64,000 nucleotides of DNA from Allobosea sp. LC85 (GCF_000735605.1 NZ_JPKG01000006.1:124001-188000), one strand, 5' to 3'; numbered from the stretch's first letter, positions 18,063-26,916 are shown. Numbers and translations: made by a program. Notes: generated by a model not told the origin, from the letters alone.

Positions 18063-18832
18063 AGGGCCTCAGATCCCTGGCCGGCGCTCTGCTGCTGACC
18101 GCCATCGCGGCAACGGCAGCGCGTGCGGAAACGCTGATCGCATCCGTGTCGAGCCATCAGATCCAGATCTCCTCGAACTATACCGGCGATCAGCTGACGG
18201 TCTTCGGCCTGGTCGAGCGCGGCGGGCGGACCGTGGCGCGCGGCGATCCATACGACATCGTGGTGACGGTGCGCGGGCCGCAGCGCATGCTGATCGTCCG
18301 CGAGAAGGAGCGGCTCGGCCCGATCTGGATCAACCGGACGCAGCGGCGCTTCGTCGATCGCCCGATATTCCTGATGGTGTCGAGCAACCGGCCCCTGAAC
18401 GAGATCGTCAACGACGATGCGGCGCGGCGCGAGAGGATCGGGCTCGCCAATACACAGCGCAGCTCGCCGCCGGAGCTCTATTATGAGGAGAGCAGCGTCC
18501 GCTTTCGCCAGGCACTGATCCGCATCCTTGAAGACAAAGGCCTCTATGCCCAGGACGAGCGCGGCGTCACCTTCCTGTCGGAAACGCTGTTCAGCGCCCC
18601 GATCGAGGTGCCCGCCACGGCCCCCACCGGCTCCTACGAGATCGAGATCGCGCTCTATTCAGGCGGTGCCATGCTGGCGCGCCAGACCACCAATTTCGAG
18701 GTGATCAAGACCGGCATCGAGCAGCGGCTGGCGACCGGCGCACATGACCGTCCCTTCCTCTACGGGCTGGCCACGGCGGCCATGGCACTGCTCCTCGGCT
18801 GGCTCTCCAGCGTCATATTCCGGCGCGACTGA
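18059..18832 (+). CDS. TIGR02186 family membrane-anchored periplasmic protein
   Basis: 257 residues starting in the ATGA overlap with the permease gene. A signal peptide (GLRSLAGALLLTAIAATAARA) precedes a periplasmic domain beginning ETLIASVSSHQIQISSNYTG, and a C-terminal helix (LYGLATAAMALLLGWLSSV) with a short basic tail anchors it. This is the TIGR02186 family, known almost only from alphaproteobacterial genomes beside TSUP permeases. The function is unknown; the translational coupling points to an accessory subunit of the exporter. Confidence 0.85.
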   Translation: MKGLRSLAGALLLTAIAATAARAETLIASVSSHQIQISSNYTGDQLTVFGLVERGGRTVARGDPYDIVVTVRGPQRMLIVREKERLGPIWINRTQRRFVDRPIFLMVSSNRPLNEIVNDDAARRERIGLANTQRSSPPELYYEESSVRFRQALIRILEDKGLYAQDERGVTFLSETLFSAPIEVPATAPTGSYEIEIALYSGGAMLARQTTNFEVIKTGIEQRLATGAHDRPFLYGLATAAMALLLGWLSSVIFRRD

Positions 18833-18847
18833 GCGCTTCGCTCGACC

Positions 18848-18882
18848 ATCGGACCGGATATCGTATCCGGTCCGAAATCTAG
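18848..18882. repeat. Composite repeat, module A
   Basis: A perfect 11-bp inverted repeat CGGACCGGATA-TCG-TATCCGGTCCG (18850-18874) with flanking ATC and TCTAG. It sits 13 bases before the first module B hairpin. Related copies next to module B lie at 37889-37923 and 42687-42723. Confidence 0.8.
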
Positions 18883-18894
18883 CCTTCTGTCTTC

Positions 18895-19063
18895 GCATCG
18901 GCTTTCCCGAAAACCGCAATCCACTTTTCGGGCCGATGCAATAGCCTTCTGCGCTCGCATCGGCTTTCCCGAAAACCGCAATCCACTTTTCGGGCCGATG
19001 CAATAGCCTTCTGCGTTCGCATCGGCTTTCCCGAAAACCGCAATCCACTTTTCGGGCCGATGC
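18895..19063 (-). repeat. Three tandem module B hairpins, 62-bp period
   Basis: Three identical 45-bp hairpin units at 18895-18939, 18957-19001 and 19019-19063, separated by 17-base spacers that differ at only one or two positions. Each unit has outer arms GCATCGG/CCGATGC and inner arms CCCGAAAA/TTTTCGGG, broken by a CTTT bulge and an 11-base loop. Read from the moeA side, the array starts one base after the moeA stop codon. Single copies occur at 37827 and 42739. Confidence 0.9.
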
Positions 19064-19064
19064 T

Positions 19065-20321
19065 TCAGGCGATCAGGAGATCATAGGCGAGGAACGGCAC
19101 GAGGGTTCCGGACTCGATGCGTGTCAGCTCCTCCGCGAGTTCCACCAGCCCGTCCGTGCGTGTCAGCGAGGTCATGACGCCGGCTCCGTCCCGGGGATGC
19201 TTCGATGCAATCTTGACACCATCTGCTCCCGAAGCGAGCGAAACACCGACATATTCGCGCCGTCCCGGCTTCTTCCGATAGGAGAAGCCGAGCCTGACGA
19301 GCAACGGCACCGGAGCAGCGTAGGCCGAGCCCGCGAGCCGCGCCACGACCGGGCGTGCGACAAAGGCGAAGGTAACGAACACGGCAACCGGATTTCCCGG
19401 CAAGCCAATGAACGGTACGCCTTCGATGAGGCCCATGGCCACCGGCCGGCCGGGCTTGATGCCGATGCGCCAGAAGACCAGCGCGCCGGCCTGTTCGACC
19501 GCCGCCTTGACATGGTCCTCCTCGCCGGTCGAAACGCCGCCGGAGGTCAGGATCAGGTCGCAACTCCGGGCCGCCTCGCGCAAGCGTCCAGCCAGGCTGT
19601 CCGGCTCGTCACGCAGAATGCCGAGGTCGACCACATCCGCACCCGCCCGCGCCACCATGGCCCGCAACGCAGCCCGGTTCGCGTCGTAGATCGCGGCCGG
19701 TGGCAAGGGCGCCCCGGGCTCCACCAGCTCGTCGCCCGTCGAGAAGATCGCGACACGCGGCCGGCGGCGAACCTCGACCGAGACGCAGCCGAGCGCGGCC
19801 AGCAGCGCGAGATCCTGCGGCCGCAGGCGCCGACCTGCCGACAGGGCGGTCTCTCCGCGCGCGATATCCTCGCCGGCCGGCCGGGCATTGGCACCTTGCG
19901 CGAGGCCTGCCGGGAGAAGAACGAAGCCTTCCTCCGCCGTCACATCCTCCTGCATGAAGACGGTATCGGCCCCCTCCGGTATCGGCGCGCCCGTGAAGAC
20001 CCGCACGGCCACGCCTGCAGTCGCGACGCCGGCCGCATCGGCTCCGGCGGCGAGACGGCCTGAGAGCGCGAGTCGGGTCTCACCTGCTGACGCCAGATCG
20101 ACGAAGCGCACCGCATAGCCATCCACGGCGGAATTGGCGAAGGGCGGGAGATCGAGGCCGGCCACGACATCGCTGGCGAGAACGCGACCATCGGCATCGG
20201 CCAAGGCAATCTGCTCGGTGCCGTCCACCGGCTGAATCCGCTGGCCCGCAAGTTCAGCCGCCTGCTCGATGCTCATCAGGGGGGCCCCGAAGGCGAACGA
20301 ATCCTCGCTGAGCTGCGCCAT
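19065..20321 (-). CDS. moeA: Molybdopterin molybdenumtransferase MoeA
   Basis: 418 residues; ATG at 20321 with GAGGGCAGG upstream. The MoeA landmarks are in order: PPFANSAVDGYAVR, FTGAPIPEGADTV, GDELVEPG, TSGGVSTGEEDHVK, and GLPGNPVAVFVTF. It inserts molybdate into adenylylated molybdopterin. It is seven bases downstream of mobB on the same strand, consistent with a two-gene cofactor-maturation operon. Its 3' end abuts the triple hairpin repeat. Confidence 0.94.
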   Translation of the reverse strand: MAQLSEDSFAFGAPLMSIEQAAELAGQRIQPVDGTEQIALADADGRVLASDVVAGLDLPPFANSAVDGYAVRFVDLASAGETRLALSGRLAAGADAAGVATAGVAVRVFTGAPIPEGADTVFMQEDVTAEEGFVLLPAGLAQGANARPAGEDIARGETALSAGRRLRPQDLALLAALGCVSVEVRRRPRVAIFSTGDELVEPGAPLPPAAIYDANRAALRAMVARAGADVVDLGILRDEPDSLAGRLREAARSCDLILTSGGVSTGEEDHVKAAVEQAGALVFWRIGIKPGRPVAMGLIEGVPFIGLPGNPVAVFVTFAFVARPVVARLAGSAYAAPVPLLVRLGFSYRKKPGRREYVGVSLASGADGVKIASKHPRDGAGVMTSLTRTDGLVELAEELTRIESGTLVPFLAYDLLIA

Positions 20322-20328
20322 CCTGCCC

Positions 20329-20859
20329 TCAATCCTGTTGCTTCGCGCGAGCCAGAATGGCTGCCAGCGGCTCTGCGCTCGCAAGCACAATCTCTGCGAT
20401 TGCGGCGATGTCGTCGAGATCGACAACAGGGCGGCCCGCCTCGGGAAATGCGCAGTCGCAGGCGATCGCGACGATCGTCGGGTCACCTGGATGCAACGGC
20501 GGCTTGCCGTTGGCTGCGCGATGCACCTCGATCTTGAGATGCGGCTCGCGCTTGAATCCCTCGACGATCACCAGTTCGACCGGGGATAGTCGCCGGAGCA
20601 GATCCGGCAGGCGCGCCTCCGGCTCGCCGCGAAGTTCATGCATCAGCGCCCAGCGGCGCTCGGACGAGATCAGCACCTCGGATGCGCCAGCCCGGCGGTG
20701 TTCGTAGGAGTCCTTGCCGGGCGTATCGAGGTCAAAGGCGTGATGTGCGTGCTTGACCGTGGAGACCGAGACTCCGCGGCGTGCAAGTTCGGGGATCAGC
20801 CGCGTCAGCAAGGTCGTCTTGCCGGCACCGCTCCACCCTGCCAGGCCGAACACACGCAT
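20329..20859 (-). CDS. mobB: Molybdopterin-guanine dinucleotide biosynthesis adaptor MobB
   Basis: 176 residues from the ATG at 20859. The N-terminus has a P-loop (GLAGWSGAGKTTLLTRL) and STVKHAHHAFDLDTPGKDS, both typical of MobB GTP-binding proteins, followed by ELVIVEGFK. MobB assists MobA in making the guanine dinucleotide form of the cofactor. The reading frame stays open about 1.8 kb upstream, but that is the antisense of other genes. It lies directly upstream of moeA. Confidence 0.92.
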   Translation of the reverse strand: MRVFGLAGWSGAGKTTLLTRLIPELARRGVSVSTVKHAHHAFDLDTPGKDSYEHRRAGASEVLISSERRWALMHELRGEPEARLPDLLRRLSPVELVIVEGFKREPHLKIEVHRAANGKPPLHPGDPTIVAIACDCAFPEAGRPVVDLDDIAAIAEIVLASAEPLAAILARAKQQD

Positions 20860-21100
20860 CGAAGCAGAATCCCCCAAAACAAGACCGGGCACAAAGGGCA
20901 CCCGGTTGTCATCTGGCACGCCCCCTTCCCGGTCAAGCCGGACAGATCGGACCGCACTGCTCATGCCCGCGATCATCTCGCTTCGAGCCGCCCTGGCAGG
21001 GCAGCAAAGTTGCCTGCACTCCGTTGCGGCGAAGGGCCAATGGTTGCTCCTTCGCAGGAAGCCATCATATGAAGCACTGCATATTCGACAGGCTCGGCCC

Positions 21101-21331
21101 ATGACCTCGATCGACCTCAATCTGCGCGGCTTGAAATGCCCCTTGCCGGCGCTGCGTGTGCGCAAGGCGCTGAAGGGCGCTGACGCGGGAGCCTTGTTCG
21201 TGGTCGAATGCACCGATCCCATGGCGGCGATCGACATTCCCAACCTGATGCGCGAGACGGGCGACGCGATCGAGCTCAGCCGTTCGGAGGGCGAACTCCT
21301 CGTCTTCCATATTCGCAAAGCTGCGGCCTGA
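21101..21331 (+). CDS. TusA-family sulfur-carrier protein
   Basis: 76 residues, the standard size. The CPxP signature (RGLKCPLPALRVRKAL) contains the persulfide-carrying Cys near residue 13. TusA proteins pass sulfur to tRNA thiolation, molybdenum-cofactor or dissimilatory sulfur pathways. With moeA, mobB and mobA around it, supply of sulfur for cofactor biosynthesis or FdhD-type sulfuration is a reasonable inference. The Mrp gene follows after 26 bases on the same strand. Confidence 0.88.
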   Translation: MTSIDLNLRGLKCPLPALRVRKALKGADAGALFVVECTDPMAAIDIPNLMRETGDAIELSRSEGELLVFHIRKAAA

Positions 21332-21357
21332 CGCCGCGCCAGCCGGAGTACGCCTTC

Positions 21358-22491
21358 GTGGCCTTGACCGAATCCGACATCCTGCGCGCGCTCGAGCTGG
21401 TGAAGCTGCCAGCGAGCGGCCAATCGCTGCGGGCTTCCGGCCGCATCGCCAATATCCTGATCGACGGCGGCAAGGTGATCTTCGCGATCGGCATCGACCC
21501 GACCGAGGTTGAGGCGATGGAGCCCGTGCGAAGGGCTGCAGAAAGCGCGGTCGGCGGTGTTCCGGGCGTGACCCAGGTCCTGGTCGGGCTCACGGCCGAC
21601 AAGGCGCCCTCGCGACCAGCCCCATCTGCTGCCGCGCAGGCACGCCAGCAGGCGCATGGCCAGCCAGGTCCCGGCGGAGCGTTGCCAAAGGCCGCGGGCG
21701 TACCCGGCGTGAAGCAGATCATCGCGGTGGCCAGCGGCAAGGGCGGTGTCGGCAAGTCGACGACCACCGCCAACCTCGCAGTCGCGCTCGCGATGCTCGG
21801 CCTCAAGGTCGGCGTGCTCGATGCCGATATCTACGGTCCCTCCGTGCCCAAGATCTTCGGCATCACCGGCAAGCCGCGACTGGTCTCGGGCCGGACACTG
21901 GCACCGATGGAAGCCTATGGACTGAAGATCATGTCGATCGGCTTCCTGATCGACGAGGAGACGCCGATGATCTGGCGTGGGCCGATGGTGATCTCGGCCA
22001 TCACCCAGATGTTGCGCGAGGTCGCCTGGGGCGAACTCGACGTGCTCGTCGTCGATATGCCGCCCGGCACGGGTGATGCGCAGCTCACCATGGCGCAGCA
22101 GACTCCGCTCGCCGGCGCGGTGATCGTCTCGACCCCTCAGGATCTCGCACTGCTCGATGCCCGTCGCGGCGTCGCGATGTTCAGGCGCGTCGAGGTGCCG
22201 ATCCTCGGCATCGTCGAGAACATGAGTTATTTCATCTGCCCGGAATGCGGCCACCGATCGGACATCTTCGCCCATGGCGGCGCGCGGCACGAGGCAGAGC
22301 GGCTCGGTGTACCCTTCCTTGGCGAGATCCCGCTCGCCATGCCGATCCGCGAAACCTCGGATTCCGGCCGGCCGATCGTGGCGAGCGACCCCGACAGCGC
22401 CCACGCCAAGGCTTATCTGGCCATCGCGCGCCAGGTTCAGGCGGGGCTGAGCGGCAAGACCCGGGCCGCACCGCGCATCGTCATCGAATAG
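21358..22491 (+). CDS. apbC: Mrp/ApbC-family Fe-S cluster carrier ATPase
   Basis: 377 residues from a GTG at 21358 with GGAG about ten bases upstream. An N-terminal MIP18/DUF59 domain (about 1-80) and an Ala/Pro linker lead to a P-loop ATPase: deviant Walker A ASGKGGVGKSTT near residue 125, DADIYGPSVP, and DMPPGTGDAQLT. The cluster-binding CPEC motif follows in ENMSYFICPECGH. It delivers iron-sulfur clusters to apo-proteins. It is probably cotranscribed with tusA, linking sulfur mobilisation to cluster transfer. Confidence 0.92.
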   Translation: MALTESDILRALELVKLPASGQSLRASGRIANILIDGGKVIFAIGIDPTEVEAMEPVRRAAESAVGGVPGVTQVLVGLTADKAPSRPAPSAAAQARQQAHGQPGPGGALPKAAGVPGVKQIIAVASGKGGVGKSTTTANLAVALAMLGLKVGVLDADIYGPSVPKIFGITGKPRLVSGRTLAPMEAYGLKIMSIGFLIDEETPMIWRGPMVISAITQMLREVAWGELDVLVVDMPPGTGDAQLTMAQQTPLAGAVIVSTPQDLALLDARRGVAMFRRVEVPILGIVENMSYFICPECGHRSDIFAHGGARHEAERLGVPFLGEIPLAMPIRETSDSGRPIVASDPDSAHAKAYLAIARQVQAGLSGKTRAAPRIVIE

Positions 22492-22681
22492 ACGCCGCCC
22501 TCGGCCCGCCCCCATCCCGCGCTCCCGACGACGAGCCCGTCGCCACCTATCTGGCTTCACCGAGGTGCGGGCCCTGATCGCATGCCCACCCCGGCTGGCG
22601 TGATGAACCTGCCTTCCGCACCAGTACGGGGCGTCCTGTCTGGCATACCGGATGCCGGAGCCGTTCCAGGCATTTGCCAAT

Positions 22682-22696
22682 GTTCTTATTTTGTTC
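22682..22696 (+). promoter_or_regulatory. LexA (SOS) box, GTTC-N7-GTTC
   Basis: The direct repeat GTTC-TTATTTT-GTTC matches exactly the alphaproteobacterial LexA operator. The AT-rich spacer is also typical. It ends 26 bases before the start of the SRPBCC gene, a position suited to repression. Confidence 0.65.
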
Positions 22697-22722
22697 TAGA
22701 TTGACCGGAGAGAGGTCAGTCC

Positions 22723-23124
22723 ATGCCCGTTCAGCCCGCGCGCCATATCAGCATCTCGATCGGCAGGCCGATCGAGCAGGTCTATGGCTTTCTGGCAGAG
22801 CCCAGGAACTTCCCGAAATGGGCCGAAGGGCTGGGCCATGGTTTCAGGCATATCGAAGGCATGACCTGGGCGGCCGAGACCCCGATGGGCCTGATGCGCA
22901 TCCTGTTCAGCGAACCCAATCCTTACGGCGTGCTCGACCATGCGGTGATCCCCGACCACGGGGAGCCGATGCACAACCCCATGCGCGCCATCGCCAATGG
23001 CAATGGCAGCGAGGTGATCTTCACCCTCTACAAGCGACCTGAGATGAGCGACGATGATTTCGTCCGCGATGCCGACTGGGTCGCGAGCGATCTGAGGCGG
23101 CTCAAGGCATTGCTGGAAGGCTGA
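22723..23124 (+). CDS. SRPBCC-family protein, possible SOS gene
   Basis: 133 residues; ATG preceded by GAGAGG. The helix-grip fold opens with HISISIGRPIEQVYGFLAEPRNFPKWAEG and ends in a long C-terminal helix (DADWVASDLRRLKALLEG), as in polyketide-cyclase/START-like ligand-binding proteins. No catalytic residues are assignable. The LexA box 26 bases upstream suggests induction by DNA damage, which is unexpected for this family. It stands alone between apbC and the convergent mobA. Confidence 0.8.
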   Translation: MPVQPARHISISIGRPIEQVYGFLAEPRNFPKWAEGLGHGFRHIEGMTWAAETPMGLMRILFSEPNPYGVLDHAVIPDHGEPMHNPMRAIANGNGSEVIFTLYKRPEMSDDDFVRDADWVASDLRRLKALLEG

Positions 23125-23228
23125 GGATAGCGACTGGCCAATGGGCTTGCGTCGGAAAGTCGGCCCCGTTTGCCTACGCGCCTCCACGCGCGAAGGAAGG
23201 ACATCCCGCGGAAGATCGCTCCAGCCCC

Positions 23229-23855
23229 TCACGCATCGTTCAGCCGCGCATGAAGCTGCTCGGCCTCGACCAGGTCGTCAGGGCGATTGGCATTGAAGAA
23301 GGGGTCGACCGGCTCGACCGGCCACTCGACCGTCGCAACGCCATGGCGCGCAGTCCAGCGGCCGATCTTGCGCTCATCCTCGACCGTGAGTGCGTGCCGC
23401 AAATCGTCCCGCAACGCGACCGACCACAGCCCGATCACCGGATGGGCCCAGCCGCCCGATGCAGCACAGGCCAGGGGAACATTCGCGGCTGCGCGGGCCG
23501 CATGCAGCCGTTGCACGAGATCACGCGGGATGAAGGGCGTGTCCGCCGCGACGCTGACCATCCAGACATGGCCGGGGCGGTTCGCAGCCATCCAGTCGAG
23601 CCCGGCCAGGATGCCCGCGAGCGGGCCGGCGAAACCGGGCACACTGTCGCCGACCACCGGCAAGCCGAAGGCAGCGAAGCGCGCCAGGTCGCCGTTGGCG
23701 TTGATCAGAAGCCCGTCGCATTGCGGCCCGAGGCGATCGACGACATGGGCAAGGATACTGCGGCCGGCGATCAGCCGAAGCGGCTTGTCGCCACCGCCCA
23801 TGCGGCGGGCGAGACCGCCGGCAAGCAGGAGACCAAGCGTTGGGGGGTAATTCAT
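23229..23855 (-). CDS. mobA: Molybdenum cofactor guanylyltransferase MobA
   Basis: 208 residues from the ATG at 23855. The nucleotidyltransferase signature [18 protein letters not shown] is at residues 8-25; [12 protein letters not shown] holds the metal-binding Asp, and [13 protein letters not shown] is the conserved C-terminal motif. It transfers GMP to molybdopterin to give the MGD cofactor of DMSO-reductase-family enzymes. The DUF2478 gene lies 70 bases upstream on the same strand, and mobB/moeA are about 3 kb away. Confidence 0.93.
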   Translation of the reverse strand: MNYPPTLGLLLAGGLARRMGGGDKPLRLIAGRSILAHVVDRLGPQCDGLLINANGDLARFAAFGLPVVGDSVPGFAGPLAGILAGLDWMAANRPGHVWMVSVAADTPFIPRDLVQRLHAARAAANVPLACAASGGWAHPVIGLWSVALRDDLRHALTVEDERKIGRWTARHGVATVEWPVEPVDPFFNANRPDDLVEAEQLHARLNDA

Positions 23856-23925
23856 ACCGTGGCCTGCAAACGCCGCATCCCGCAGCATCTGCGGGAGCGA
23901 GCCGAACGGCCGGCGGCGCGCTGCC

Positions 23926-24441
23926 TCACGCCGGAACAGCGAGCCGAGCCGCAGCCCAACTCTCCACGGCTCGGATCTCTGCCGGCAATCGTGTCCAGTC
24001 ATCGCCGGCAAATTCGCGCCAGGCCGAAACGAAATCCTCGCGAACGGCAATCAACACCGGCAGGCCGGACAGCGCCGCGGCCGCGATCTCCTGGCGCAAG
24101 CCCCGACCAAGGTGCTCCTGCCGCCCGAACTTATTGACGATCACGAGATCGATGTTGTCCGTCAGAGCGGCCGCCACCGCTCCTCCCGCTGCCGCAAGGC
24201 CGGCGACGTCGAGCCGGCAACCCGACGCGCCTGCGCCGCGGTCCTCGCTGATCGGAAAGCGCCTGCCGTTCGTAAGGTCCTCCAACGCCATGGAGTGACA
24301 GCCATCCCCGCAATCGTCGCCATTGTGCTGGACGACACCACCGAGCTTCCGCCCCTGCTGCTTCATCTGGCCGGCAAGGCCCGCCATGAACGCATCGATC
24401 TGGAAACCGGAGGAGTAGACGATTGCGGCAAGCGTATTCAT
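23926..24441 (-). CDS. DUF2478 family protein (molybdenum-linked NTPase-like)
   Basis: 171 residues if started at the second of two consecutive ATGs; GGAGGG lies so close that the second (24441) is better spaced than the first (24444). The sequence follows the DUF2478 family: [20 protein letters not shown], a Cys-rich [15 protein letters not shown] segment, and [13 protein letters not shown]. These proteins are found beside molybdate transport and cofactor genes, and the placement directly upstream of mobA fits. The biochemical role is unknown; the DxxxVNKFG motif recalls nucleotide-binding NTPases. Confidence 0.8.
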   Translation of the reverse strand: MNTLAAIVYSSGFQIDAFMAGLAGQMKQQGRKLGGVVQHNGDDCGDGCHSMALEDLTNGRRFPISEDRGAGASGCRLDVAGLAAAGGAVAAALTDNIDLVIVNKFGRQEHLGRGLRQEIAAAALSGLPVLIAVREDFVSAWREFAGDDWTRLPAEIRAVESWAAARLAVPA

Positions 24442-24639
24442 CATCCCTCCATCCCACGAAACATCATCCGCAGCCAGAACCCTGATCGCAAGGTGCTATG
24501 ATGCCGCCATGGCCCTGCGTCAGATGCCGGCTCAGTGTTGCACCGCACCTACAGTCGCGCGGGCTGCCACAAGCTAGGGTGCTGTGGGGCTGACGTCCGG
24601 CGTGTTCTCCGGTCAAAGCCGTTTGTTCGGTTGCCGTCC

Positions 24640-25884
24640 ATGATCCGCCACAACGCCAATGCCCCGATTGACCCTGCCGCAGACGCAGCGTTGCTGCTGC
24701 GCCGCATCGGCTTCGCCACGCTTGCGCTGGCACTGCCGATAGCATCGCTGGTCTCGCGTCGCGCGGCCGTCGTGCTCGCGCCGATCGGGGTCGCGTTGCT
24801 CATCATTGCCTCGCTGATCGAGGAACGGGGCCAGTTCGGCAGGAACCTGAAGGATTCTCTGCTCAGCCGGCCGGGCATGATCCTGATGGGGCTCGTGGCA
24901 TGGGCCGTGCTCTCGCTGGTCTGGAGTCCCTACACCCTCTCTGCGACCGAGAAGGCCACCAATCTGGTTCTTGCCGTCGCGCTCGGCTTTTGCGGTGCCG
25001 CGGCGCTGCCGGAGCGGATGCGCGCCTCGAACCTCAACCTCGTTCCGCTCGGCACCGGCGTCGCCGCGCTGTTTGCGCTCGCGCTGCTGGTCGCCGGGAA
25101 CATGAGCGCCGCGGGCGTATCTCCGGGCGTCGAGCGCGGCGTCAGCGTGGTGCTGATCATGTCGTGGCCCGCCTTCGCCTGGCTCCTCTCGCGGGCGCGC
25201 GGCCTGAGCGCGCTGGGCCTCGCACTCGCCGTTGGCCTCCTTGCCATGACCCGCTTCGAGGATGGCGAGGCGGTGGCGATGATCTGCGGCACGGTCGCCT
25301 TCGGAGCGATCAGCGCCAATCGCGTCGTGGCCGCCCGCGCCATCGCCATCATCGTGGCCGGGCTGATGTTGCTGGCGCCGCTCCTGCCCTTCCTGCTGAT
25401 GCCGATCGCCTCCCGCTTGCCGGACGATCTCGCGCTCACTCTCGGCATCTGGGCCGACATCGTCAGCCGCGAGCCGGTTCAGCTGATCACCGGGCACGGC
25501 CTCGATACCGTGCTACGCGGCCGCCTGACGGACAGCTTGCCTCGGGACACGCCAATGACCATTCTGTTCGAGTTCTGGTATGAGCTCGGCCTCGTCGGAG
25601 CAGCCTCGGCCGCGATCTGCCTGTTCTTCGCGATCAGGGCCGCGGGCCAGATGGCGGGAGCGCTCGCCGCCGGCGTCACTGCCGCCTATGTCACGGCCTT
25701 CGCGCTTGCCGTTCTGGGCTTTGCCACCTTCCAGACCTGGTGGCTGATGACGCTCGCCTCGGTCGCCCTGATGTTCACCGCGATCGCCCGCGGGCAATAT
25801 CGGACCGAACGGCCGCTCGCGCCGTTGATGCCGCGGCCTGCGGTCAATAGCAGGCCGAAGGCCGGCGGGCCGGCTTCCTCCTGA
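24640..25884 (+). CDS. O-antigen ligase/polymerase-like membrane protein
   Basis: 414 residues from the ATG at 24640. About ten hydrophobic helices span the protein. A long periplasmic loop near residues 265-310 contains VQLITGHGLDTVLRG, resembling the GHG motif of Wzy/WaaL-type O-antigen polymerases and ligases. No glycosyltransferase or LPS gene is nearby, so the acceptor is unknown. It converges on the ABC operon with a 21-base gap. Confidence 0.65.
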   Translation: MIRHNANAPIDPAADAALLLRRIGFATLALALPIASLVSRRAAVVLAPIGVALLIIASLIEERGQFGRNLKDSLLSRPGMILMGLVAWAVLSLVWSPYTLSATEKATNLVLAVALGFCGAAALPERMRASNLNLVPLGTGVAALFALALLVAGNMSAAGVSPGVERGVSVVLIMSWPAFAWLLSRARGLSALGLALAVGLLAMTRFEDGEAVAMICGTVAFGAISANRVVAARAIAIIVAGLMLLAPLLPFLLMPIASRLPDDLALTLGIWADIVSREPVQLITGHGLDTVLRGRLTDSLPRDTPMTILFEFWYELGLVGAASAAICLFFAIRAAGQMAGALAAGVTAAYVTAFALAVLGFATFQTWWLMTLASVALMFTAIARGQYRTERPLAPLMPRPAVNSRPKAGGPASS

Positions 25885-25905
25885 TCGACCCCGGAGCGGC
25901 GCGGC

Positions 25906-26916
25906 TCAGGCCGCCGCCGCCCGGTCGCCATTCACCGCATGACAGGCGACACCGTCGATCACCGGCGGGTTCTCGATCTTGCAGCGGTCGAACGCCAGCG
26001 GACAGCGTGGATGGAAGGTGCAGCCGGAAGGCGGGTTGATCGGGTTCGGAATCTCCCCCTTCACGCCCTCACGCGCCTTGCCGACCATGGCGAGATCCGG
26101 AACCGCATCGAGCAACATGCGGGTATAGGGATGGCGCGGGGCCGAGAAGAGCTGCTTGCCCTCGGACACCTCCACAAGCCGGCCGAGATACATCACGCCG
26201 ATGCGTGTCGCCATATGCCGGACCACGGCGAGATTGTGCGAGATGAAGAGATAGGTCAGCCCGAATTTCTGCTGCAGATCGCGCATCAGGTTGAGGATCT
26301 GCGCCTGCACGGAGACGTCGAGTGCCGATGTCGGCTCGTCACAGACGATGAACTCGGCATTCGAGGCAAGCGCGCGCGCAATTGCGATGCGCTGGCGCTG
26401 GCCGCCGGAGAACTCGTGCGGGAATTTCTTGGCGTCATCAGGATGCAGGCCGACCAGCGTCAGCAATTCGCCGACGCGCGCATTGATGTCGGCCTCGCCC
26501 TCGATGATGTCGAAGGCGCGGATCGGCTCGGCGATGATCCGGCCGACCCGCCAGCGCGGGTTCAGGCTGGCATAGGGATCCTGGAAGATCATCTGGATGC
26601 GCCGGCGCATCCGCTGGCGCTCCTGCGCGACCGCGACGTCGTTCATCGAGATGCCGGCGATGCTGACTGTTCCACCCGAGGGCGGCAGCAGCCCGACCAC
26701 CATGCGCGCGACGGTGGACTTGCCCGAGCCTGATTCACCGACGAGCGCGAAGGTCTCGCCCTTGCGGATATCGAAGGAGACGCCGTCGACGGCCTTGAGA
26801 TATTGCTTCGGCGCGTGTTCGAGCACGCGGTTGAGCCAGGGTTTCGACACGTCGAAGACGCGCTTCAGGTCGCGGACCTGGACGAAGGGGGCCTCGGGCG
26901 GAGGGATCTGGCTCAC
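25906..26916 (-). CDS. Peptide ABC transporter ATP-binding protein, DppF/OppF-like
   Basis: 336 residues from a GTG at 26916 that overlaps the stop of the preceding gene as GTGA. Walker A GESGSGKST near residue 65, signature SGGQRQRIAIARAL, Walker B FIVCDEPTSALD and the C-terminal oligopeptide domain (GCTFHPRCPLAFDRC) identify the second ATPase subunit of a dipeptide/oligopeptide importer. It is the last gene of a five-gene set, in the order binding protein, two permeases, two ATPases. Confidence 0.92.
   Translation of the reverse strand: MSQIPPPEAPFVQVRDLKRVFDVSKPWLNRVLEHAPKQYLKAVDGVSFDIRKGETFALVGESGSGKSTVARMVVGLLPPSGGTVSIAGISMNDVAVAQERQRMRRRIQMIFQDPYASLNPRWRVGRIIAEPIRAFDIIEGEADINARVGELLTLVGLHPDDAKKFPHEFSGGQRQRIAIARALASNAEFIVCDEPTSALDVSVQAQILNLMRDLQQKFGLTYLFISHNLAVVRHMATRIGVMYLGRLVEVSEGKQLFSAPRHPYTRMLLDAVPDLAMVGKAREGVKGEIPNPINPPSGCTFHPRCPLAFDRCKIENPPVIDGVACHAVNGDRAAAA

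Noticed and set aside
20860-22680. Long N-terminal extension of mobB
   Set aside because: The frame is open for about 600 codons but is antisense to tusA and apbC; MobB proteins start at the P-loop region as given.
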